A program made the translations under genes and the position numbers. Below, one piece after another: positions 1-5,995 of a stretch of DNA of 7,331 nt. Below the pieces are notes generated by a model. The model was not told the DNA's origin and ran no database searches. It worked only from the letters and a program-made list of their open reading frames with translations. The stretch's first letter is position 1. Each line of letters opens with the position of its first letter. The stretch is from Gammaproteobacteria bacterium (GTDB taxonomy: Bacteria; Pseudomonadota; Gammaproteobacteria; Methylococcales; Methylomonadaceae). The stretch covers positions 1 through 7,331 of the forward strand of contig JAJRWJ010000227.1 of the NCBI GenBank assembly GCA_024276805.1. Reading direction: 5' to 3'.

Positions 1-176
1 CGTCCTGCGCATACTATCTCGGCCACGTTATGGGCGTTGATCAGATGATTACTGATAAAAGCATTTTTATAAATCACCTTGCCGTCCTGATCGGTGGTCG
101 TCAGCTCACACCAGTTGACCTTTAGCGCATCATCACCTTCATGGGGGCGTGGGGTCGGGTCTAACATTCCAATATT
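1..176 (-). pseudogene. Truncated DDE transposase fragment (runs off left edge)
   Basis: The minus strand is open from about 176 to the window edge. It reads ...EGDDALKVNWCELTTT, then DGKVIYKNAFISNH, then NVAEIVCAGR. This matches, from memory, a conserved stretch of a common bacterial IS transposase family, in which the next residues are usually RWKIENEN, carrying the catalytic glutamate. That part would lie beyond position 1. Upstream of about position 143 the reading frame (GMLDPTPRPH) no longer resembles the family, where a stretch like YRYxNxLPLRDGEDAL is expected. A stop codon lies at 177-179. The N-terminal two thirds of the enzyme, including the first catalytic aspartates, are therefore missing and the piece cannot encode an active transposase. 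An in-frame ATG at 165-167 has no evident ribosome binding site. The element family is recalled rather than searched; confidence is moderate. Confidence 0.6.
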
Positions 177-512
177 TTAGTAAAATTACAGGAAACGGGA
201 ATTTCACGCCGCCGGTAGCACTTAGCGATTTCGATCCTCTCTGGCGCATGTCCGGCGCCACAAGAATCACCCGGCCGGGCGGCGCTTTGTCCACCACCGT
301 CAATCAATCATTCGATGCCATGGGCCGGCGACTGGCCAATCTGGATCCAGTCTTGGCTATAGCGACAAGGCAATGGCTGAATTATATTGCCAACGCCAAG
401 CCGGGCTGAGCATACTTTTTTCCATAAAAACGCAACATTGGCATGACCACGAAGGGTCCGATGGCTGATTTCAGCGTCAATCCCCGTCAATCCTATAGTA
501 CCAAAGTACAAT

Positions 513-541
513 TTCAGGCGATGGCGGATCTTTGTTAGAAT
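513..541 (+). promoter_or_regulatory. Putative sigma-70 promoter with extended -10, DUF5658-like gene
   Basis: An extended -10 element TGTTAGAAT lies at 533-541 (TGn followed by TAGAAT, five of six bases to consensus). A weak -35-like TTCAGG lies at 513-518, 17 bp upstream. Transcription would begin near 548, leaving a leader of about 25-30 nt before the start codon. This is a pattern match by eye only. Confidence 0.4.
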
Positions 542-565
542 GACAGCCAGCTTTACCGTACTACC

Positions 566-570
566 AGGAG
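566..570 (+). promoter_or_regulatory. Shine-Dalgarno AGGAG deciding the start of the membrane protein
   Basis: A strong AGGAG lies one base before ATG 572 but seven bases before GTG 578, which is in the same frame. Normal spacing is about 5-9 nt, so the site favours GTG 578 over ATG 572. Confidence 0.6.
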
Positions 571-577
571 AATGCTT

Positions 578-1051
578 GTGCAGCAGCATTTGCATCACAT
601 AGACAGCAACAATATCGAGCAACGCCATATGCCCGATCGACGCACACGGCAGTTGAAGGCGGTGTTCTGCTCGCTATACATGGCCAGACGCAAGTCGACA
701 AGGAGGCAGGAGGCGGCCAACCAGCCTTTCTATACGGATTTTTATGAAAGCTGGGTGGGTCTGACGGTGCTGGCCATAGTCTGCCTGAGCGCTACCGACG
801 CCATGTTGACACTGCAGATTCTTGCCATGGGCGGAACGGAAGTCAATCCGCTGATGGCCGCGCTTCTGAATATCAGCGACGGCGCATTCATCCTCGGCAA
901 ACTGTCCATCACAGTGGCCTGCCTGTTCATCGCGCTGGTACACATCAATTTCAAGGTGCTGAGGGTCATCCCGATGCGCAGCATCCTGGTAATGCTGCTG
1001 CTGCTCTATTGCGCACTGATCAGCTACCAGTTGACCCTGCTGGCTGGCTAG
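578..1051 (+). CDS. Small integral membrane protein, DUF5658-like
   Basis: The function is unknown. From GTG 578 the product is 157 residues; from ATG 572 it would be 159. Numbering from ATG 572, the first 57 or so residues are polar and rich in Arg, Gln and His, and probably cytoplasmic. Three hydrophobic segments follow at about 60-83, 104-126 and 136-157. The first contains the ATDAMLTLQIL stretch followed by GGTEVNPLMAALL. A TD pair in the helix and an EVNPLM turn are typical of the DUF5658 family as I remember it. The second helix carries the conserved-looking lysine of FILGKLS. The start choice follows the AGGAG at 566-570. The gene stands alone, preceded by a putative promoter and convergent with the four-cysteine protein gene. 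The family name is recalled, not searched; the coding call itself is solid because of the coherent transmembrane pattern and the ribosome binding site. Confidence 0.8.
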   Translation: MQQHLHHIDSNNIEQRHMPDRRTRQLKAVFCSLYMARRKSTRRQEAANQPFYTDFYESWVGLTVLAIVCLSATDAMLTLQILAMGGTEVNPLMAALLNISDGAFILGKLSITVACLFIALVHINFKVLRVIPMRSILVMLLLLYCALISYQLTLLAG

Positions 1052-1081
1052 TCACCGGGCAAAAAGTCGTATTGCCATCCT

Positions 1082-1098
1082 GCCAAAATGGCTTTGGC
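1082..1098. terminator. Hairpin between convergent genes
   Basis: GCCAAA (1082-1087) and TTTGGC (1093-1098) form a perfect 6-bp stem with a 5-nt loop, 30 bases after the membrane-protein stop. There is no immediate T-tract on either side, so it may be only a 3' stabilising structure. Confidence 0.3.
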
Positions 1099-1107
1099 GC
1101 AAACAGA

Positions 1108-1143
1108 CAGCGAAGCCGGCTACGCTGGATTCTGTAGTTTTTT
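1108..1143 (+). terminator. Possible rho-independent terminator for the DUF5658-like gene
   Basis: CAGCG (1108-1112) pairs with CGCTG (1123-1127). Inside it lies the self-complementary AGCCGGCT, separated by an A-A mismatch. A run of six T follows at 1138-1143. The T-run starts 10 nt after the stem, which is farther than in a canonical terminator. It also doubles as lysine codons of the convergent gene, whose stop codon lies inside the stem. Confidence is therefore low. Confidence 0.3.
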
Positions 1144-1329
1144 CAGCAGGCTTTTGCCAACGAAATTGGCGAAATCCTCATGGTTTTCGTAACCCATTTT
1201 TTGCGCGAAACCGACCAAAGCCATGATCAGTTGCTTGGTTTCCGCGATTTCCTGATGACTGCGACCACATCCCTGACAATGTGTTCCATCTTCGGTGCAT
1301 TGACCGGAAATGCATGGACTGAATTGCAT
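1120..1329 (-). CDS. Small four-cysteine protein, DUF1289-like
   Basis: The product is a 69-residue soluble protein with four cysteines near its N-terminus (C6, C11, C18, C21; spacing C-x4-C-x6-C-x2-C, ending in HCQGCGRSHQEIAE). The CxGCGR followed by an acidic EIxE helix resembles DUF1289, whose function is unknown; a structural zinc or iron-sulfur site is plausible but inferred. The rest (about 25-66) looks helical and ends in a lysine-rich tail. The start is well supported: GGAGG at 1337-1341 lies 7 nt before the ATG. The gene is convergent with the membrane-protein gene and divergent from the HAD gene across a 243-bp gap. A weak promoter-like pair (TTGCCC, 17 bp, GACAAT) can be found upstream on the minus strand, but I would not rely on it. 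The exact family is uncertain; the reading frame is convincing. Confidence 0.75.
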   Translation of the reverse strand: MQFSPCISGQCTEDGTHCQGCGRSHQEIAETKQLIMALVGFAQKMGYENHEDFANFVGKSLLKKLQNPA

Positions 1330-1572
1330 TGCGTTACCTCCAGATTAATTCCGTTGAAACTGCCTGCCGCGGCGCTCCTGAAACGATGGCCCTGCCATGG
1401 ATTGCACACGGTACAGACAAGCAGGCATATTGTCGCTGTTTCATCAGCGCAGGGCAATATTATTTTTTTCTGATATTATTCAGCCAAGGGAATACTGTAT
1501 CATTCAGAATTTTACAACGTATACTCTTGGCATGTGAATTTTTAGCACTCCGCTATTTTGACTGGATACGCT

Positions 1573-2331
1573 ATGCAACGAACGGTTATCTATGCCCTGG
1601 ATTTCGACGGGGTAATCTGTGACAGCGCCGTGGAAACGGGCATCACCGGCTGGAAGGCCGCAAGGCAATTATGGCATGACATGCCGAGCGCTTTCCCTCC
1701 TGAAGAACTACTCGATCGGTTCCGCCTTGCCCGCCCCATTATCGAAACGGGATTTGAAGCCATACTGGTGATGCGCATGCTTTTTCAAGGTGACGAGCTG
1801 GCATCCATTCTGGAAAACTTCCCTAAAAAGAAGCAGCTGGTCCTGCAGCAGAGCAATCGTGACGAAGCCAGTCTCAAACAGCTGTTTGGCGAAACCCGGG
1901 ACGGCTGGATCGACGCCGCGTTATCCGAATGGGTGGCTATGAATCCCCTGTTCCCCGGCGTCGCGGAAAAACTGTCCGTCCTGGACCAGCAGTGCGTCTG
2001 GTATATCGTCACCACCAAACAGGAGCGCTTTGTCTCGCGGATCCTGGAAGCCAATCGCATTGTCTTGCCTGCAGAGCGGATTTATGGCCTGGACCGCAAC
2101 ATGAACAAACAGCTGGTTCTGCAACAACTGCAGGAGAAACACCCGGAGGCGACGCTGTATTTTGTCGAAGACCGTCTGCCTACCCTGCAAAATTTTCTGG
2201 CCAACGATGCCCTGCAGGCCATTCGGCTGTTTTTTGCCGACTGGGGCTATAACACCGAGCAGGACAAGCGCCACGCCGCCCAGCTGCCCGTGGAAGTGAT
2301 CGATCTCGATGCCTTTTTGACTGCCCGATAG
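1573..2331 (+). CDS. HAD-superfamily hydrolase, substrate unknown
   Basis: This is a 252-residue haloacid dehalogenase-type phosphatase. Motif I is ALDFDGVICDS, with nucleophile D10 and general acid/base D12. Motif II is the IVTT stretch with T147. K179 is the likely motif III lysine, and FVEDRLPT supplies the E199-D200 pair of motif IV for magnesium. The region between motifs I and II (about 18-125) is a helical cap of C1 type. A DWGYN stretch at 223-227 recalls the WGY seen in phosphoglycolate phosphatases, but the cap is longer than in Gph and I would not call it Gph. ATG 1573 is preferred over TTG 1558 because it starts directly before the first beta strand; the ribosome binding site is weak (GGATA). 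Upstream there is a TATACT at 1520-1525 without a good -35. The gene is convergent with rimO. The superfamily is near certain; the substrate cannot be told from sequence alone. Confidence 0.88.
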   Translation: MQRTVIYALDFDGVICDSAVETGITGWKAARQLWHDMPSAFPPEELLDRFRLARPIIETGFEAILVMRMLFQGDELASILENFPKKKQLVLQQSNRDEASLKQLFGETRDGWIDAALSEWVAMNPLFPGVAEKLSVLDQQCVWYIVTTKQERFVSRILEANRIVLPAERIYGLDRNMNKQLVLQQLQEKHPEATLYFVEDRLPTLQNFLANDALQAIRLFFADWGYNTEQDKRHAAQLPVEVIDLDAFLTAR

Positions 2332-2386
2332 ATCCCGACGGACAGGCTGCACTCTGCCGCCCGGTGGCTGCCACGAGCCCAGCCAT

Positions 2387-2408
2387 CCAGGCGGTTATAC
2401 CAGCCTGG
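2387..2408. terminator. Hairpin across the rimO stop at the convergent HAD/rimO junction
   Basis: CCAGGCGGT (2387-2395) pairs with ACC-A-GCCTGG (2399-2408), giving nine base pairs with one bulged A and a three-base loop. It spans the rimO stop codon (2395-2397). There is no T-tract on either side, so it is a candidate bidirectional 3'-end structure rather than a textbook terminator. Confidence 0.3.
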
Positions 2409-3705
2409 CCCACAAATCATGGTCGTCGGCATCTTCGATCTGCACATCGACCCACTCGCCGACCGGCAAGTGGCTGGCGCCATCGATAAACACCTGGCCA
2501 TCGATTTCCGGGGCATCGGCCCTGCTGCGGGCTACCGCGCCCTGTTCCACCACCTCGTCGACCAGCACCGTTTCGATCCTGCCGATGCGGCGCTGCAGCC
2601 GGGCGGCGCTGATTTTGGCCTGATGCTGCATAAATCGCTGCAGACGTTCCTGTTTGACTGATTCGGGCAGTTGGCCCGGCAGCGCATTGGCGGCCGCGCC
2701 ATTGACCGGCGAATAAGCGAAACAGCCGACACGATCCAGTTGCGCCGTATCGAGAAAATCCAGCAGATGGGAAAATTCCGCTTCCGTCTCGCCGGGAAAA
2801 CCGACGATGAAGGTGCTGCGGATAACAATTTCCGGGCAGGTCTCCCGCCAGGCAGCGATGCGCTGCAGGTTGTTTTCCGTTGCCGCCGGGCGCTTCATCA
2901 ATTGCAGGATCCGCGCACTGGCATGCTGGAAGGGAATATCCAGATAGGGGAGTATCCGGCCTTCCGCCATCAGTGGTATGACCTTGTCGACATGCGGGTA
3001 GGGGTAGACATAATGCAGGCGCACCCAGATACCAAGCTCCCCCAGCGCCGCGGCGATATCGTAAAAACGGCTTTGCAATTCCCGTCCATGCCAGTTGCCG
3101 GCCTGATATTTCAGGTCGACGCCATAGGCGCTGGTATCCTGGGAAATCACCAGCAATTCCTTCACGCCGGCGTTGGCCAGTTGTTCCGCCTCCTGCAGCA
3201 CATCCGCTATGGGCCGACTGACCAGGTCGCCGCGCATCGAGGGAATGATGCAGAAACTACAGCGGTGGTTGCAGCCTTCGGAAATTTTCAGGTAGGCATA
3301 ATGCCTGGGGGTCAGTTTTATGCCCTGCGGCGGAATCAGGCTGGCATAGGGATCGTGGGGCGGCGGCAGGTATTCATGCACCGACGCCAGCACTTCTTCC
3401 AGGGCATGGGCGCCGGTAATTTTCAGCACCTGGGGATGCCGCCCCCGTATTTCCTGCTCCCTGGCGCCAAGACAGCCGGTGACGATGACCCTGCCATTTT
3501 CCGCCAGCGCCTCACCGATGCTGTGCAGCGACTCCTCCACCGCGGCATCGATGAATCCGCAGGTATTGACCACCACCAGGTCGGCATCCTGGTAAGTAGG
3601 GACGATCTGATAGCTCTCTGCACGCAGCTTGCTGATGATGCGTTCACTATCGACTAGCGCCTTGGGGCAGCCAAGGCTGATGAATCCTATGGTTGGTGTT
3701 TTCAT
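2395..3705 (-). CDS. rimO: RimO, ribosomal protein S12 methylthiotransferase
   Basis: RimO is a radical SAM enzyme that adds a methylthio group to the beta carbon of a conserved aspartate in ribosomal protein S12. The 436-residue length matches the family (E. coli about 441). The N-terminal UPF0004 domain has the three cluster cysteines C13 (SLGCPKALVDSE), C49 (NTCGFID) and C78 (TGCL). The radical SAM motif CNHRCSFC gives C145, C149 and C152, followed by IPSMRG. A C-terminal TRAM domain spans about 372-436. The SLGCPK and EGCNHRCSFCIIP signatures separate RimO from MiaB. The frame is open further upstream to 3819, but the family start at MKTPTIGFIS is clear. It lies 5 bases after the cmoB stop and has no strong Shine-Dalgarno, so it is probably translated by coupling from the cmoB mRNA. 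Confidence 0.97.
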   Translation of the reverse strand: MKTPTIGFISLGCPKALVDSERIISKLRAESYQIVPTYQDADLVVVNTCGFIDAAVEESLHSIGEALAENGRVIVTGCLGAREQEIRGRHPQVLKITGAHALEEVLASVHEYLPPPHDPYASLIPPQGIKLTPRHYAYLKISEGCNHRCSFCIIPSMRGDLVSRPIADVLQEAEQLANAGVKELLVISQDTSAYGVDLKYQAGNWHGRELQSRFYDIAAALGELGIWVRLHYVYPYPHVDKVIPLMAEGRILPYLDIPFQHASARILQLMKRPAATENNLQRIAAWRETCPEIVIRSTFIVGFPGETEAEFSHLLDFLDTAQLDRVGCFAYSPVNGAAANALPGQLPESVKQERLQRFMQHQAKISAARLQRRIGRIETVLVDEVVEQGAVARSRADAPEIDGQVFIDGASHLPVGEWVDVQIEDADDHDLWARLV

Positions 3706-3710
3706 GATAT

Positions 3711-4712
3711 TCAGGAATTGGCAATAAAAATGGCTCGAACCGGGGCAGGCAGCCCTTCCGCGGTCAAATGGGGGGCATCGGGGTCGAGAAAATCGGCCAG
3801 CGACTGAAAGTGCATCCATGCTGTACTGCGTTGTTCGTCGCTCGTGGTGGCAGTGACATCCACGACCCGGGCATTGCGGAAACCGCTGCGCTTCATCCAG
3901 CCCAGCAATGTTTCACAACTGGGGATGAACCAGACATTGCGCATCATTGCATAGCGGCCCTCGGGCATCAGTAACTGACCATGCCGGGCATCGATGACCA
4001 GCGTTTCCAGAATCAATTCGCCGCCCGGGCGCAGGCAGTCCCGCAATTCCAGCAAGTGATCGATGGGGGAGCGGCGATGATAGAAAACCCCCATGGAAAA
4101 TACCGTATCGAATAGCTGCAGCCCCTTCGGCAGATCCTCGATGGCCAATGGCAGTACATGGACGGCGGCATCGCCATGACAATGCTTCACGGCCTGGAAC
4201 TGCATCGCGCTGAGCAACGTCGGATCGATGCCGAGCACCGCCTTCGCCCCCTCTCCCAGCATGCGCCAGCAATGGTAACCGTTGCCGCAGCCCACATCCA
4301 GGACCAGGCGCCTGGCCAGCGGCGAGATATGCGCCTGCAGCCGCTGCCACTTCCAGTCGGAACGCCACTCGGCATCGATTTCCACGCCGAACAGATCATA
4401 GGGCCCCTTGCGCCAGGGATGCAGCTCCAGCAGTCCGGCCTGCAAGCGCCTGCCGGTTTCTGCATCGATATCCGCAGCACAGCCTATCTGCACTGCCGAA
4501 ACATTCAGCCGGGTCACCGAGGCACGCACATCGGGCAGTGCGGCGAGCACCTTTTGCCATTTGCGTAAATCACCATGCCGACCGTGAGTGAAGGCCTGCT
4601 CCAGCTGCTTCGGCAGCTGCTCTGCCCAGCGCCTGGCGCCATGTTCCGCCAGGACGCGATACAGAGACTGGTAATGTTCGGTGGGAAAAGTTGTAACTGT
4701 ATTGGATTGCAT
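3711..4712 (-). CDS. cmoB: CmoB, tRNA U34 carboxymethyltransferase
   Basis: CmoB transfers the carboxymethyl group of carboxy-SAM to 5-hydroxyuridine at tRNA position 34, giving cmo5U, which widens wobble decoding. The 333-residue product carries the family hallmarks LHPWRKGPYDLFG (98-109), EWRSDWKW (115-122), the Rossmann SAM motif LDVGCGNGYH (138-147), and SMGVFYHRRSP (206-216). K102, Y211 and R326 align at a constant offset of 11 with E. coli K91, Y200 and R315, which I recall as the residues that select carboxy-SAM. The substrate donor requires CmoA, which is not in this window. It is the first gene of the likely cmoB-rimO unit and diverges from hemF. Its start has only a weak AGGGA about 14 nt upstream. 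The N-terminus is about ten residues longer than in E. coli. Confidence 0.97.
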   Translation of the reverse strand: MQSNTVTTFPTEHYQSLYRVLAEHGARRWAEQLPKQLEQAFTHGRHGDLRKWQKVLAALPDVRASVTRLNVSAVQIGCAADIDAETGRRLQAGLLELHPWRKGPYDLFGVEIDAEWRSDWKWQRLQAHISPLARRLVLDVGCGNGYHCWRMLGEGAKAVLGIDPTLLSAMQFQAVKHCHGDAAVHVLPLAIEDLPKGLQLFDTVFSMGVFYHRRSPIDHLLELRDCLRPGGELILETLVIDARHGQLLMPEGRYAMMRNVWFIPSCETLLGWMKRSGFRNARVVDVTATTSDEQRSTAWMHFQSLADFLDPDAPHLTAEGLPAPVRAIFIANS

Positions 4713-4757
4713 AAAACGCTGGGAGTCCCTGGAAAATTTTCACTGCTTACAGATATT

Positions 4758-4786
4758 TTGTTGTAATACGCAGTTTCCAGGATAAT
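4758..4786 (+). promoter_or_regulatory. Putative sigma-70 promoter for hemF
   Basis: The -35 is TTGTTG (4758-4763), followed by a 17-bp spacer and the -10 GATAAT (4781-4786). The -10 matches five of six bases and the -35 three to four. The start would fall near 4793, about 26 nt before the hemF ATG. A second -10-like TATACT at 4800-4805 lacks a -35. Confidence 0.5.
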
Positions 4787-4797
4787 GAAACTATGAC

Positions 4798-4826
4798 ATT
4801 ATACTATTGGCAGTGGCAATGATCAG
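4798..4826 (-). promoter_or_regulatory. Putative sigma-70 promoter for cmoB-rimO
   Basis: On the minus strand a perfect TATAAT lies at 4803-4798, with a weak -35-like CTGATC 17 bp upstream at 4826-4821. The -35 would lie within the first three hemF codons, and transcription would start near 4791, leaving a leader of about 79 nt before cmoB. The predicted start coincides almost exactly with that of the hemF promoter on the other strand. Confidence 0.45.
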
Positions 4827-5736
4827 CGAACAAATCGACGCAGTAAAAAATTATCTGCAGGAACTGCAGGACTCCATCTGCTCCGGACTGCAACAGCAGG
4901 AGCAGGCAGCGTGCTTTCAGGAGGACATCTGGCAGCGTCCTGCGGGCGGCGGGGGAAGGACCCGGGTATTGGCCGATGGCCGTATTTTCGAACAGGCCGG
5001 GGTCAACTTCTCCCATGTCTTCGGGCAGCAGTTGCCGCCATCGGCGACGGCAAAGCGCCCGGAACTGGCGGGGCGCAATTTCCAGGCGCTGGGTGTCTCG
5101 CTGGTAATCCACCCGCACAACCCCTATATCCCCACTTCCCATGCCAATGTGCGTTTTTTTGTCGCGGAAAAGGCCAATGAGCCACCCATCTGGTGGTTTG
5201 GTGGTGGTTTCGATCTGACCCCCTATTATCCCTTCCGGGAGGATGTGGTGCATTGGCACCGGCAGGCCCGCGCCGCTTGCGAAGACTTTGGGGACAACGT
5301 TTATCTGGACTGCAAACACAGCTGTGATGCGTATTTCTTCCTCAGGCACCGCAATGAGACCCGCGGCGTCGGCGGGCTGTTTTTCGATGATTTGCATGCA
5401 TGGGGGTTTGAACGCTGTTTCGCTTTTATGCGTAGTGTCGGCGATCATTATCTGCCTGCCTATCTGCCCATCGTCGAAAAGCGTAAAACAATCCCCTTTG
5501 GGGAAAGGGAGCGTCAGTTCCAGCTGTATCGCCGCGGCCGCTATGTGGAGTTCAACCTGGTCTATGACCGTGGCACGCTGTTCGGCCTGCAATCGGGAGG
5601 ACGCACCGAATCCATCCTGATGTCACTGCCGCCGCTGGTGCGCTGGCAATATGACTGGCGCCCCGAAGCGGGAACGCCGGAGGCAGAGCTCTATGAACAC
5701 TATTTACACCCCCGCGACTGGCTGGGCAGCGAGTGA
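4819..5736 (+). CDS. hemF: HemF, oxygen-dependent coproporphyrinogen III oxidase
   Basis: HemF oxidatively decarboxylates coproporphyrinogen III to protoporphyrinogen IX using molecular oxygen, late in heme synthesis, in the cytoplasm. The 305-residue product is full length and very close to the E. coli enzyme. It includes FEQAGVNFSHV (57-67), HPHNPYIPTSHANVRFF (98-114), WWFGGGFDLTP (125-135), RHRNETRGVGGLFFDD (176-191), and GERERQFQLYRRGRYVEFNLV (about 228-248). H98, H108, H147 and H177 correspond to the four conserved histidines implicated in catalysis. ATG 4819 is chosen over TTG 4807 because MISEQIDAVKNYL aligns with the usual HemF N-terminus; no strong Shine-Dalgarno is visible. A GATAAT-type promoter lies upstream. 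The gene is monocistronic, diverges from cmoB and converges on mlaC. Its stop codon is inside an 11-bp tandem repeat. Its presence implies heme synthesis under oxic conditions. Confidence 0.98.
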   Translation: MISEQIDAVKNYLQELQDSICSGLQQQEQAACFQEDIWQRPAGGGGRTRVLADGRIFEQAGVNFSHVFGQQLPPSATAKRPELAGRNFQALGVSLVIHPHNPYIPTSHANVRFFVAEKANEPPIWWFGGGFDLTPYYPFREDVVHWHRQARAACEDFGDNVYLDCKHSCDAYFFLRHRNETRGVGGLFFDDLHAWGFERCFAFMRSVGDHYLPAYLPIVEKRKTIPFGERERQFQLYRRGRYVEFNLVYDRGTLFGLQSGGRTESILMSLPPLVRWQYDWRPEAGTPEAELYEHYLHPRDWLGSE

Positions 5737-5753
5737 TGCCAGGTTGATGCCAG
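5734..5753. repeat. Tandem direct repeat at the hemF stop codon
   Basis: TGATGCCAG occurs at 5734-5742 and again at 5745-5753, separated by GT. The first copy begins with the hemF TGA stop. The second copy places another TGA 11 bases later in a different frame. It is probably a small replication-slippage duplication. Confidence 0.7.
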
Positions 5754-5760
5754 CGCACCA

Positions 5761-5792
5761 CCCGGATTCTGCAAGCGCCTTCCGGGCTACGT
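5761..5792 (-). repeat. REP-like palindromic element, copy 1
   Basis: CCCGGA (5761-5766) and TCCGGG (5781-5786) form a perfect 6-bp stem, followed by CTACGT. Read on the minus strand, it begins with CGTAGCCCGGA and ends with GAATCCGGG. This is the typical look of a dispersed REP element in gammaproteobacteria. It is the inverted partner of the element at 5839-5870. Confidence 0.6.
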
Positions 5793-5838
5793 TTGAATCA
5801 GATTTTTCACTTTGTCCATGCCGGGGAGCGCTCACAGC

Positions 5839-5870
5839 CGTGGCCCGGATGCAGCCTCAGCGGAATCCGG
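5839..5870 (+). repeat. REP-like palindromic element, copy 2
   Basis: The sequence starts CGTGGCCCGGA and ends GAATCCGG. CCGGAT (5845-5850) and ATCCGG (5865-5870) form a perfect 6-bp stem. Its ends match copy 1 read on the opposite strand while the loop differs. The two form an inverted pair (BIME-like) 46 bp apart, between the convergent hemF and mlaC genes, where such elements usually sit and may protect 3' ends or stop transcription. Confidence 0.6.
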
Positions 5871-5995
5871 AAAAAGCCGCCTTAACCCGACAACGGTAAT
5901 TTCCCAATGCCAGTTCTCCTGATGAATTACCCTGTCCTTCTGGTTTTCCATAATTTTATATGCGGTCGCCCTGCCCCAAACCGCTACTGGACCGA

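Larger units (their letters stand above)
177..571. other. Region without a supported gene, next to transposase remnant
   Basis: About 395 bases lie between the transposase remnant and the first intact gene. Two overlapping open frames exist (plus 149-409 and minus 308-628). Neither has a convincing ribosome binding site or a family signature I recognise, and they overlap each other on opposite strands, so I do not call them genes. The stretch could be debris from the insertion or decay event that truncated the transposase. Its right end carries a promoter-like sequence for the following gene. A GTAC-CAAA-GTAC motif at 498-509 is visible but of unknown meaning. Confidence 0.5.

Noticed and set aside
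143..160. G-rich stretch considered as a G-quadruplex
   Set aside because: Only three G-runs are present close together; a fourth is missing.
149..628. Two overlapping open frames on opposite strands (plus 149-409, minus 308-628) right of the transposase remnant
   Set aside because: Neither has a good ribosome binding site or a recognisable family; each could be debris, so neither is called a gene.
2671..3657. Long open frame (328 codons) antisense to rimO
   Set aside because: It lies wholly opposite a certain rimO, has no recognisable domains, and long antisense frames are common opposite GC-rich genes.
4804..5592. 262-codon minus-strand frame opposite hemF
   Set aside because: It is fully contained in hemF, has no family signature, and its composition looks like a mirror of hemF codons.
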